DNA from: Obelidium mucronatum
Lineage: Eukaryota; Chytridiomycota; Chytridiomycetes; Chytridiales; Chytriomycetaceae
Assembly: GCA_025765595.1 (NCBI GenBank)
Contig: JAIVFH010000483.1
Span: 1 to 17,837, forward strand
Length of the DNA stretch: 17,837 nucleotides
Direction: 5' to 3'
Shown here one piece after another: positions 1-8,215 of the stretch. Under the pieces are notes generated by a model. It saw only the letters and a list, made by a program, of their open reading frames with translations, ran no database searches and was not told where the DNA came from. The position numbers and the translations under genes are program-made. The stretch's first letter is position 1; the number at the start of each line of letters is the position of its first letter.

Positions 1-72
1 ATTTTTGAGGTATAATTATATTTTGGTTCTAAGCAATTGAAAACATGTTCCCTTCATGTTATAACTTTTCCT

Positions 73-410
73 TTAAACACTTTCTCCTTTCAAAGATTGA
101 AAAAAGCACAGGAAAAAAATCATTCTTAATTGCTCCTTACCCAAATTATATAAAAATAACAAAAGGCAGTTGTGCTCCTTCATCTGGCTACGAAATCCAT
201 AAATCGTATGTTCTTGTCTGTTCAACGCATAGACGACATCCAAACTAGTAATTGTCTTTCTCTGGGCATGCATCATGTATTCGACTGCCTCGCGGATAAC
301 AGTCTCAAGAAACGCTCCAAAACTCGACGCGATTCTTCGTCAATCGGACCAGCCATGCGTTTGAATCCGTCGCGATATGCAAGACTTCCGATCGCTGGCT
401 TGGTGATTCG
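73..410 (-). pseudogene. Divergent histone H4-like fragment, frame-broken
   Basis: Read on minus from about 410 to 193, this matches the histone H4 fold. It starts at RITKPAIGSLAYRDGFKRM (H4 has ITKPAIRRLARRGGVKRI), continues DEESRRVLE, then [11 protein letters not shown], then [19 protein letters not shown] and HTIYGF. The match needs a one-base shift near the A-run at 310-312 (T-run on minus): before it the H4 frame runs into a stop, after it the next frame carries the C-terminal half. The basic N-terminal tail is not recognisable upstream, although a Lys-rich stretch (KKTKKERIQYGI) lies near 470-510. Instead of ending GFGG, the frame runs about 38 residues further to a stop at 73-75. H4 is normally almost invariant, so this divergence, the missing tail, the shift and the odd C-terminus suggest a decaying copy or an unusual variant. 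If the shift is a sequence error, a variant H4 with an intron-separated tail remains possible. Confidence 0.7.
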
Positions 411-576
411 TTGGGTTCGGTGGCTTCATACTTTTTTTTGTCCCATACCTTAGGAAAGTTAAAATGGACTAGGATGCCATATTGTATCCTTTCTTTCTTT
501 GTCTTTTTGTTCCACTTCTTTGTCAATCTCTTGAGAAATTCTATCCAGATTTTCATCCTGATTTCCATATATTTAT

Positions 577-2714
577 TCAAACTGTTGTGCTACTCTCAAC
601 TACAAATCGATCCCAAGGACACGTCCAGCCTTGCTTTTCTTGACTTGACGCTGAAGATGCGGTAGTGGCGGCGACAGTTGAAAGTCGTTGGAAGCACGAT
701 TTACACATTCGATGTTTGCACGGTTGTAGCTCTTTTTTTTTTACCAAGTTTTAGTTGACGACAACGTGCATGGAGGGGTTATAATTTTTTTTTTCGCATA
801 CCATAGTACTCAACGTCATCGCAACAAATTCCACACTCTACTGCCACAGCAGAAGATGAATTTACAGATGCAGTAGGCAATGTTCCAACGTCAGACGGAA
901 TATCAATTCGATTCGTGTTTTCATTTTGGTAACGAATAACCACTGGTAGCAACGCTTCCAGTTTGCGTTCATGCTCAACTTCTAAGCAAGCCAACAGAGA
1001 TTCGTACTTGTCGTTGACTTGTTTCAATGCTGCTTCTTTTTCAATCAAGAGTGCTTCTCTTTGCGATCTGAAAAAAAAAGGCGTTTAAGTTGACAACAAC
1101 AATCCTAACACCAAAAAAAAAGTTTAACTTACTTATATTCAAGCAATAGGTTTTCTTTTTCTTTGTTGTTGAGGGGTACCCCAATTTCGTCAATCATCTG
1201 TGGCACGCTGCCAACTCTCTCACAAGATTGTCTTTTGGATTCGTCCTTGTCGGTTGAATTCATCAAATCATCAGGTTCTGCAGTTGCGGTACTGTTTACT
1301 ACCACTACCGCTTCCTGTTGTTGTTGAATATGGCGATTCAAACCGTCGCGAAACATGGTTGCGTCATTTAAATCACCTTATGAGTGGAATTGAAATTACT
1401 ACAAATAAGAAGATGCCATCTTTTTTTTTTTGGAAGCAGGAAAAGGGTACTCGGTACTCAACTGAACTGAAACTGCAGAAACAGAGTATAGTTTCCTTTG
1501 CATTGAGCAGTTACAAGTAAAAGATGTTGCTGCTGCTGCTTCTGCATCTCGAAATCTGGCGTCGACAATGCTGTGGATATGCCGTTTTCCGAGTCGTCTG
1601 ATGCCGCTGTGTTACTTGATGGCACAGGCGGCGGCGGTAATGGTTCTGCATCATCCAAAGTTTTTATCCGAACATCTGAAAGTGCATTTCGATTCCATTC
1701 CAGAACGCAACGACTCTTGACCCCCTGTGCTGATCGGATTGGCAGATTTCCAGTCCATCGCAAGTATGGGAAGCTAAACGAAAGGCAACCAGTCCCTAAA
1801 GCAATCTGATGGCGAAACAAAAAAAGGTGGTTGAATTCACTTGTACTTGCTCAAGACAAAACATAAAAAAAAATTCACTCAACGTAGTTAACACACAGCA
1901 GAGCTGAATCATTTCCAGTATCATTGAGAACAGAGTTTTCCTTGACAGTAGAAGCTTGACTATTAATCTCTTCTTGCAGTACAACTTCCCATTCCAACAG
2001 CCTGTCCAGCGTTTCGTTTAGCATTTCTTGGTTACTTTTGATCTCTGATTCAGGTAGTTTCTCTTTCGCAGCCTCCTGCGTTTCAGAAGAAAGTGGGTGT
2101 CATTTAAAAAAAGGCTTGACCATAAATGACATTACACTTACCAAATCTTGGTCTGTGATAAACACGTCCGAAAAAGAACCAAATCCAAAGACATCCACCA
2201 CTGCGTTTGAAAGACCTGTTCTCGATTCCGTGGCAACTGGAGGCACTAGTGACGGTGCGTGTGCTCCCAACGATGTTGAGGAATGATGATGAATAAAAGA
2301 CGCATTGTTTGTCGATTCAGAAAGTATTCTTCTTTTTGGAGGCGTTTCAAAAAGTGTGGATGGTTTCGTAAGTGAACGCGTTGGTGCTGTTGATGACGAT
2401 TCGGACTGCAAGGCTTTTCTAGCGCCGCCAAGAGAAGGAAACGCGAGGAATGGTTCAGACTCATTTTGCAGGCAATCGAGGACAAAAGGATTTGTTGCAG
2501 GTCGAGGGCCCTTGGGTTTTGCTCCAGTGCCAGAGGAGGAGGAGGAGGAGTTTAGCGAAAAGGGAATAGGATTGTTTGGCAACACGCTGCGTCGGGCAGC
2601 GGCGGCAGATGCCAGTGGAGTTCGCGGAGGGCCGTTTGGGTTGGCAAATGGACGGCGAATGTGTGAATTTGATGGAATTGAAGATGGTGTTTGAGTGTGA
2701 TGCTGGTTTTCCAT
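577..2714 (-). CDS. Coiled-coil RING-finger protein (putative E3 ubiquitin ligase), six exons
   Basis: Exons on minus: 2714-2142, 2075-1884, 1805-1463, 1376-1133, 1067-802, 731-577, summing to 590 codons plus stop. Donors are GTAAGT, GTTGAG, GTTGAG, GTAAGT and GTATGC; all acceptors are AG and all phases match. Residues 1-190 are Ser/Pro/Asn-rich and probably disordered; poly-Q stretches follow near 350-400. A charged heptad-like stretch around 440-490 (KEKENLLLEYKSQREALL, then EKEAALKQVNDKYESLLACL) predicts a coiled coil. The C-terminus is a RING: ECGICCDDVEYYE, then LQPCKHRMCKSC, a 25-residue loop, then WTCPWDR. Intron 5 falls inside it, and only the splice joins the two zinc-binding halves. 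The last ligand position is Asp (CPWD) instead of Cys. RING proteins usually recruit E2 enzymes for ubiquitin transfer; that role is inferred and the substrate is unknown. Intron 2's donor (1878-1883) is the least certain junction. Start: first ATG of the open exon at 2714. Confidence 0.8.
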
Positions 2715-2850
2715 TGAATTGCTTTGTTTTTTATTCTTGCATCAGTCAAAACCAAAAAAAAAAAAAGAGATGAGAAGATTCTGCTACAGATATTTTTTAC
2801 TACATTCGTGTTGTTGGTTTTAATTTGGTTTGTTTTCTTGTTGTTTGTTC

Positions 2851-4116
2851 TCACTCCAATCCAACACAAACCAAGGGGAAGGCTCCCTCAGCACCAGTTT
2901 TCGTGAGTCGTCCAAAACCCCATCCATCGTCATGTGTCTGCAATACCAGGATAGTGTCTCCAGCCTTCAAAGAGAGCTCGTCTGGCTGAGCAGCCGTATA
3001 TTCCTCAACAACAGCGCGTTCGCCTAGCTTTGACGCACCAGCACCAGCAGCCCCCTTCTCTTCGTCCGCAATGCGCACGTATGTCTTTTCAACCGTGGTT
3101 GTTGTGGTTGTGTTTGACACAGAGTTTCTGAACTGGGCCAGCGGCGATCGTGGCTTCACGAAGCTCTTTCTGCCGCCGTCGCCGAGGTACTTCATGACTG
3201 GGTGGTTCTGCGGGAAGATGTTGTGGCGGTTGCTGTAGACGATCCAGGCGGCGGCAACGAGCGCCACGAACAGCACGACGCCGACGGCGATGCCGACCTT
3301 TGCGGCGGTGCTGAGGCCCTCGTCGGCGTCGGGCGCTGCGGCGTCGGCCTTGTCCGCCTTGTTTGCCTTGTTCGCCGAGCCCGAGCCAAGGACGCTGAAG
3401 TCCGCAGCCACGGCGGCGACGCATTCGGCGGCGGCGGCGCCCGCTGCGGCATCCTTCTGCCACGCGGCGACCGTGGCCGCGCAGTTGGCGGCGGCGCCCA
3501 GGGCGGCCGCGCGCGCGCCGAAGGCGGCCGACGCCGGCGCCACGGCGGGACACGCTGCCGAGGCGAGCAGCGCGTCGAACGAGGTGCCGAGCGTCTGGCA
3601 CGTCGAGGCACAGAGGACGGCGGCGGGTGCTTCACGGGAAGGGGGTGTGTGTCAGTCAACTAGCATCCAACTACTACTACTACTAGAGCACTCACTCGGC
3701 GAGTTGTTGGCCACGTTGCAGTCTGCAGAGTAGTAAAACACATCCCGCAGACACAGGTACGTCGTCAGGTGGCTGACGGTCGCCGCCTGGTCAGGGACAC
3801 ATCCCAGATCAGCAGAGGGGTTGTAGGCAGTGAGCGCCGCCTCCCACGAAGCGGCAGTGAGGCCAGGCAGATTGTACTTGGCCGCCAGTGTGGTTGTGTT
3901 GATGTACAGGTTGCCAGTCCAAGGGGCGCAGGCAGCCGTTGATGCAATGGATACACACTCCTAAATAGACGGTGGTCAGCCACTGTCAATTGACCACCCC
4001 CTCTCAAAACGTACTGCATGCGAGCTAGATTGAGAGCTTTGGACTACCGGCTGGAGTCCAGCGATAGTTGCTTGTGCCTGGCTGGCGACCAGGGCAAGTG
4101 CGATGATGGCCTGCAT
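2851..4116 (-). CDS. Type I membrane protein: signal peptide, Cys-rich ectodomain, TM, C-terminal SH3 domain
   Basis: Exons on minus: 4116-4015, 3960-3696, 3629-2851 (introns 54 and 66 nt, donors GTACGT and GTGAGT), giving 381 residues. Exon 1 encodes a signal peptide (MQAIIALALVASQAQA). Exons 2-3 carry an ectodomain with regularly spaced Cys, including ECVS, CAPW, the motif AASWEAALTAY, YLCLRD and CASTCQTL. It ends in an Ala-rich segment and an Asn/Lys/Asp linker. One transmembrane helix lies at about 234-254 (VGIAVGVVLFVALVAAAW), followed by a cytoplasmic tail and an SH3 domain at about 327-381 (VEEY, DELSLKAGD, HDDGWGFGR, GAFPLV). SH3 domains bind Pro-rich ligands. The architecture recalls yeast Fus1-type proteins (TM plus C-terminal SH3), but the ectodomain is different. 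The gene at 6895-8134 is a clear paralogue. The segment 3230-3640 is far more GC-rich than its surroundings. Likely role: cell-surface sensing or adhesion coupled to cortical signalling (inference). Confidence 0.85.
3230..3640. other. Strongly GC-rich coding island
   Basis: This stretch is dominated by GCG/GGC trinucleotides, in contrast to the A/T-run-rich DNA on either side. It codes on minus for the Ala-rich part of the SH3 protein's ectodomain and its transmembrane helix. Because stops are rare in such DNA, several other frames stay open for over 150 codons on both strands; these are compositional shadows. A similar patch lies at about 16080-16330, also in Ala-rich coding sequence. Confidence 0.8.
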
Positions 4117-4225
4117 CCTTTGTTATTTTTGATTGAGATGAAAATGATTGAACCTTGGACTGAATGAACGACTCATCCTTGTATTTAAATGCATTCGTTT
4201 TATTTAGAGACTAATGGTGATATAC

Positions 4226-5017
4226 TTAGCTATCTAAGCAACGAAGGGGAAACAGTCCCACTTGGTCGTTCCGTAATATCCTTCCTTTTGCCCACCCATC
4301 ATCAAACACTTCCAACAACTGAATGAATTCGCCCACCTCAAGAGTCAGTTCATCAGCCTTGGAAGCCGTATACTCCATCTTTACAACACTAACTCCAGGA
4401 CCAGTCATTGACACTGGCCTTTCGCCATTCCGGTTCGAAATCACTGGAACTACCTTTGCATTTGTCGAACCAGATGATGACTTTAGCCTTGTAATAGTCA
4501 CTTTTCTTTTAGCCGGCGGTGGAGCTGTAGAAGATACAATGGCCGCAGTTGCTGCTGCTGCTGTTGTTGTCGTCGCCATTGATGCCAGTGATGATGGCAG
4601 TTCTTGCGGACTGGTAATACCACCAGCAGTGTTTCCCAGTCTCGAATTGGATGATACAGAACCAGCATCATCAGGCAATTGAACATAACCGTGGCTCAAG
4701 ACGTGCCTTGGCGGTGCAAGAACTTTGAGGTCGTGAACATTGGTTTGATCGTAGCCAATGATCCTGCCACGGCGTCGATAGCAGATGAAGGCAATCCCAC
4801 AAGCAGATAGAATCACAAATATTGCGACAATGATGCCTGCGATTGCTATCCCACTCAAGTGTTGGTCATGTGTGCTTTGCAGGGACGATGTAGTAGTGTC
4901 TACAGGGATCACTGATGATGGTGATGTTGCTGGGACAGGAAGCGCACCGCCGTCACTGCTGCCACCGTCTTTCCTGACGATTCCAGTTATTAGTTGGAGA
5001 AATACCGTTGGAGGCAT
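4226..5017 (-). CDS. Short SH3 membrane protein lacking the ectodomain
   Basis: Single open frame of 263 residues. A short Ser/Thr/Pro-rich N-terminus is followed by one transmembrane helix at about 56-81 (GIAIAGIIVAIFVILSACG, then IAFICYRRRGR). The basic residues after it place the C-terminus in the cytoplasm. A long Ser/Thr/Ala/Pro-rich linker leads to an SH3 domain at about 210-263 (MEYTASKADELTLEVGE, FDDGWAKGR, VGLFPLRCL). It is homologous to the TM-SH3 halves of the proteins at 2851-4116 and 6895-8134. The Cys-rich ectodomain and signal peptide are absent: only about 100 bp separate the ATG from the stop of the next gene on this strand. The first 15 codons look like an intron 3' end (branch-like ACTAATAAC, then TCAG at about 4974), so the true first exon may be missing or lost. 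Possible truncated paralogue or signal-anchor protein. Confidence 0.75.
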   Translation of the reverse strand: MPPTVFLQLITGIVRKDGGSSDGGALPVPATSPSSVIPVDTTTSSLQSTHDQHLSGIAIAGIIVAIFVILSACGIAFICYRRRGRIIGYDQTNVHDLKVLAPPRHVLSHGYVQLPDDAGSVSSNSRLGNTAGGITSPQELPSSLASMATTTTAAAATAAIVSSTAPPPAKRKVTITRLKSSSGSTNAKVVPVISNRNGERPVSMTGPGVSVVKMEYTASKADELTLEVGEFIQLLEVFDDGWAKGRILRNDQVGLFPLRCLDS

Positions 5018-5119
5018 TTGAATGGATATTTGGGTAACCTTTATTTTAAATACAAAAGTTGTCGAGCATGGTTTATTTTATTTTTAAATAGTATTTATGA
5101 GAGGTTAAATCAGTGGATT

Positions 5120-6124
5120 TTAAAGCAAAGCACTACTATTCTCAATCACTTGTCTCAAAATGATACCCATATCATCCACATCAGCAGCATGCACTCGGGA
5201 AAGCTGCAAAACACGCTTCACGAAACCAGCTTGAAAATCAAACCCTTCATCGTCACGTTCCCCTCTTTTCTCTCTCCACGCATCGCAAACTTTCTTTTCC
5301 AAAGCACCAACAGCTTCACCATCAAAAGACTTGGCATACTTCATCAAACACAGATTCGCAAGCATCTGCGTCAAATCTTGTCCATAATGCCCCGTCCTCC
5401 CAAGCTCCCAATCGATAATCCCAATTCTCTTGTTTTCAAGGTCAACCAACACGCTATTTGGCCAAAAGTCACCAAACAAGAAACTCGACGTTGCATTAAT
5501 TCCATCATTTGCTGCAGCACGAGACTGCCACTCTTCCCCGTTTTCGATTCCATAGCTTTCCGCGATAGCGAGGTTCCGCGAATACATTCGATTCATGACC
5601 GGAATCAATGGACTGTTTTGGAAGAGTGAAATGTCGGGTACGTTCAAATCTTTGATTTTAAACAGGAAATCAATCATGGCTGTCGCTATCCAATCAATGT
5701 TTTTGGCTTGTATAGTTTGAGATTGCTCTGCCGTCTTTTTCAAAAGCTCAAACAGGCCTGTTCCAGGCATGTCTTGCAGAACCAAAACAAACGCCTCTGG
5801 ATCAAAAAAGTAGGGCTCAGGAGAACTCCAAGCCGCCGCCGCAGCTTTCTCATTATCGTTTTTGAATTGCTTGTGGGCCGCAGAGAGGGCAATGAATTCG
5901 AGATTGGCTCTGTCTTGAGAGAAGGCAAGGTTCGGGGCAGCGCGGACGAACGGTGGGAAGTTCTTTACAATGAAAGTCTGCTTTTTTGTTGTTGTTGCGA
6001 TGCGCCAGACGTAGTTGCAAGTGCCGCCGTTCAAGAGTGTTGCTGATGTGGGGACGATTGCATTTTCATGCGCCCATGTGGTTGTTGCAAGGTATTCAAG
6101 AACTTTTTGTTCGGTCTCAAGCAT
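5120..6124 (-). CDS. APH-fold kinase-like protein (aminoglycoside/methylthioribose-kinase-like family)
   Basis: Intact 334-residue frame without introns. Family features: an N-lobe glycine strand (LLNGGTCNYVWRI, residues 30-42, resembling the G-x-x-N-x-V-x-R strand of methylthioribose kinase and choline-kinase relatives); FIVKNF with the likely ATP-binding Lys at 54; a hinge-like FVLVLQDMP (112-120); a Brenner-type catalytic loop FLFGDFWPNSVLVD (215-228) with Asp219 and Asn223; and the metal-binding IIDWELGRTGHYGQDL (236-251). Fungal relatives usually read HGDFWxxN; here the His is Phe (FGD), while the catalytic Asp and Asn are kept. Such enzymes phosphorylate small molecules (methylthioribose, choline, sugars, aminoglycosides); the substrate here cannot be told from sequence. 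No signal peptide or TM, so probably cytosolic. It sits between SH3 membrane-protein genes without an evident functional link. Confidence 0.82.
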   Translation of the reverse strand: MLETEQKVLEYLATTTWAHENAIVPTSATLLNGGTCNYVWRIATTTKKQTFIVKNFPPFVRAAPNLAFSQDRANLEFIALSAAHKQFKNDNEKAAAAAWSSPEPYFFDPEAFVLVLQDMPGTGLFELLKKTAEQSQTIQAKNIDWIATAMIDFLFKIKDLNVPDISLFQNSPLIPVMNRMYSRNLAIAESYGIENGEEWQSRAAANDGINATSSFLFGDFWPNSVLVDLENKRIGIIDWELGRTGHYGQDLTQMLANLCLMKYAKSFDGEAVGALEKKVCDAWREKRGERDDEGFDFQAGFVKRVLQLSRVHAADVDDMGIILRQVIENSSALL

Positions 6125-6194
6125 TTGATTGACGTGTTTTTCGATGGAGGGTATGCGTCTGTTTTTTTTTATTCAATTGTCGGTTATGGCGCCG

Positions 6195-6830
6195 CTACTT
6201 GACCACTTTTGTGGCTGACAAATCCCAACTTGCCATTGGATTAATCATCAGTGGATGCCACTGTTCCGCTTCCAACAATACTGCCCCACTACTTAATGCG
6301 AGTTGCCAAATTTCTCTGAATATGTTGAAACGATCTTGGTCTACCCCAGAGCCTGTTTAGTCATAATCCCAGCAAATCGTGGAACAGCGCTTTCGATCCA
6401 TTTTTCAACGCCATCTGGAGTGATTAGACGCAAGCCGGCTAAAAAGTGGACTCTCTTCAATGCACTTTCCTTTTGGTATTTTAACTGACCACCAGCATTT
6501 TTTTGTGGGGGATTCTTGTCGTTGAAGCTCTTATGCACATTGTATTTTGACTTTTATGAGATATTCCACTTGTGTGCGCATTTGTAAGGCGTCTGCGAGA
6601 ACACGGAGTCAGACAGCAGAGACCTTAGCTTAACAGCATCCGAGGCCAGAAGGATATCAATCGTAGATGCATTGAAATCCCCATAGTGCTTCTCTTTGAA
6701 CTAATCTTGACGAAACGATTTTGATTGCACCTGGATCAAAGGTTGAACCCTTAACGTGCCCGCTCTTTCTAAAAGGGCCAGCAAAACTCGCAACCCATAC
6801 AAAACACAAAAGATTCACCAAACCAAGCAT
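6195..6830 (-). pseudogene. Unrecognised protein gene, disrupted by frame breaks and a stop
   Basis: Minus strand, beginning at an ATG at 6830 with a hydrophobic, signal-like N-terminus (MLGLVNLLCFVWVASFAG). Three consecutive open segments in different frames read like one protein: one ending VSSRLVQREALWG, one from DFNASTIDILLASDAVKLRS to FAGIMTKQALG, and one VDQDRFNIFREIWQLALSSG to the stop at 6195. Both frame changes fall on GGGG runs (minus strand; CCCC at 6679-6682 and 6344-6347), and each is cured by one extra base. An in-frame TAA (6554-6556) interrupts the middle segment. An alternative for the first break is an intron starting GTTAAG and ending GATTAG. I do not recognise the family. 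It may be a decayed gene, or a live gene with unplaced introns and base-calling errors. The signal-like start lies 64 bp from, and divergent to, the SH3 gene at 6895. Confidence 0.45.
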
Positions 6831-6894
6831 GTATTAGATGTTCGATGCCAAGTCTTGCCCAAAAAAGTTCACATCTTAAAAAAACACAGTAATA

Positions 6895-8134
6895 ATGCAA
6901 AGCGAGTGCATTCCCGTTGGATCCTACACTAGTCTCTGTGCACCCTTCACATCCAATGCATATCTGAACGCCACGGCACTGAAAGAAGCATACGACCTCT
7001 CTGGACCGTTTTCTGTTGAAGCGTGGGAGGCGGCAAGAACGAGCCACCAAACGATGGCCTTTGGCACACCGCTGAATTGCCAGACTACCCCTCCTCCTAC
7101 TATACCTTTTTACGCAACTCGATTATGCTTGTTGGACATATTCACTCGGTCCAAGGGGTGCAACCCGACAGCCCCTCCTCCTTCCATATGTGCAAGCTCT
7201 TGCTCATCATATACAACCGCCGTGGAAACTTTGCTGGCTGATGGCACAAAATGTGAACCAAAACCAAACCCTCAGATTGCGTCCAATAAAGATGCAGCTA
7301 CCCAAAGTGGGAACGAGTGTTTTGCATTTGTTGTTGATGCGGACTTGTCGCACTGTGTTCAGGGTGTTGAATCTGACGCTCGATCTTGTGGTAACTATCG
7401 AAACAATCCTTCTGCAATCAAAAAAGCCGGATCTAAAAAAGAAACTTAATATGTCATGAATTGTAGGACTTGCGGGGAACCAAGACAGTGCAAAAGCATA
7501 TTGTAATACAAACAATAACACACCATCCTGCTGCGCACTTATCACACCTACGACGCCTTCAGAAACCGGACATGCTATTTCTATTCACGCGATAATGGGA
7601 ATCGCAGTGTTTGCACTCTTGCTTTGCATCTCGCTAGCTACTGCCTTTGTGATTATTCGACGACAGCCCGAACGACCCGCGGAAATTGGGGATATCACCA
7701 TCGCGCGACAACCTAGTCAAGCGATTTTCCATCGCAGCTCAACACTGGTGAAACACCTATCCAACTCGTCACAGCCGTCTACTGAATCAGTCAAGTCCGC
7801 CGCCTCCAGTTCAAATGCCTTCAACTCATTCACTCGTGTACCTACGATTGATGACCGTGGTGAACCGGGAACTTCGTCTTCCGGTGGAAATTCAACGATC
7901 GCGATTCTTGGAAGTATGACGGAGTCGGAATTTGAAATCCAGCGTGGCGTGTATACCGTTATATTTGGGTATGTCCCGCAGTTATCGGATGAAATTGCTT
8001 TGGCATGTGGGGATCGTGTTCGTGTTCTGCAGTCTTTTGATGATGGATGGTCGTATGGCAAGAATTTGGCAACTTCGGATATGGGGTTGTTTCCAAGTAC
8101 CGCGTTAGAGTATGAATCACCCAAAACTCTGTAA
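6895..8134 (+). CDS. Cys-rich ectodomain, TM and SH3-domain membrane protein
   Basis: Two exons, 6895-7390 and 7467-8134 (76-nt intron, GTAACT to TGTAG, phase 1), giving 387 residues. The ectodomain (1-207) repeats the Cys pattern of the protein at 2851-4116: ECIP, CAPF, then FSVEAWEAA, RLCLLD and SICASSC, followed by further Cys up to CNTNNNTPSCC. One transmembrane helix lies at about 208-230 (IMGIAVFALLLCISLATAF, then VIIRR). A Ser/Thr-rich cytoplasmic linker leads to an SH3 domain at about 329-383 (VIFGYVPQLSDEIALACGD, FDDGWSYGK, MGLFP). In the paralogue a separate first exon encodes the signal peptide and is spliced directly before the EC motif. Here the open frame begins at MQSEC with no signal peptide, so an upstream exon is probably missing from this model. 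Searching 6500-6894 by eye gave no convincing one. Likely surface protein of the same family. Confidence 0.8.
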
Positions 8135-8215
8135 CAGTAAAAAAAATCAATTGGTGTTTTTTTTTTCTTCTTAAGAATCAAGCATAAATCTTGGGAAACA
8201 AAGAAAGTAGTCACT
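8135..8215. other. Tail-to-tail intergenic spacer with A-run and T-run
   Basis: The 81 bp between the stops of two convergent genes. It holds an A-run (about 8140-8147) followed by a T-run (about 8157-8166). On each strand this gives an A/T-rich segment that could serve 3'-end formation for both transcripts. No gene is seen. Confidence 0.4.

Noticed and set aside
2100..2141. Exon 1 of the RING gene reading through to its own stop as a 204-residue protein
   Set aside because: A clean GTAAGT donor at 2141 and CAG acceptor at 2076 keep phase and extend into the coiled-coil and RING exons.
3089..3733. Several long open frames on both strands overlapping the SH3 gene
   Set aside because: They lie in the GC-rich island where stops are rare, are Arg/Ala/Pro/Gly repeats, and conflict with the spliced SH3 protein whose domains are clear.
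4994..5629. 211-codon plus-strand frame
   Set aside because: Antisense to the APH-fold kinase gene, which has conserved motifs; the plus-strand product shows no protein-like pattern.
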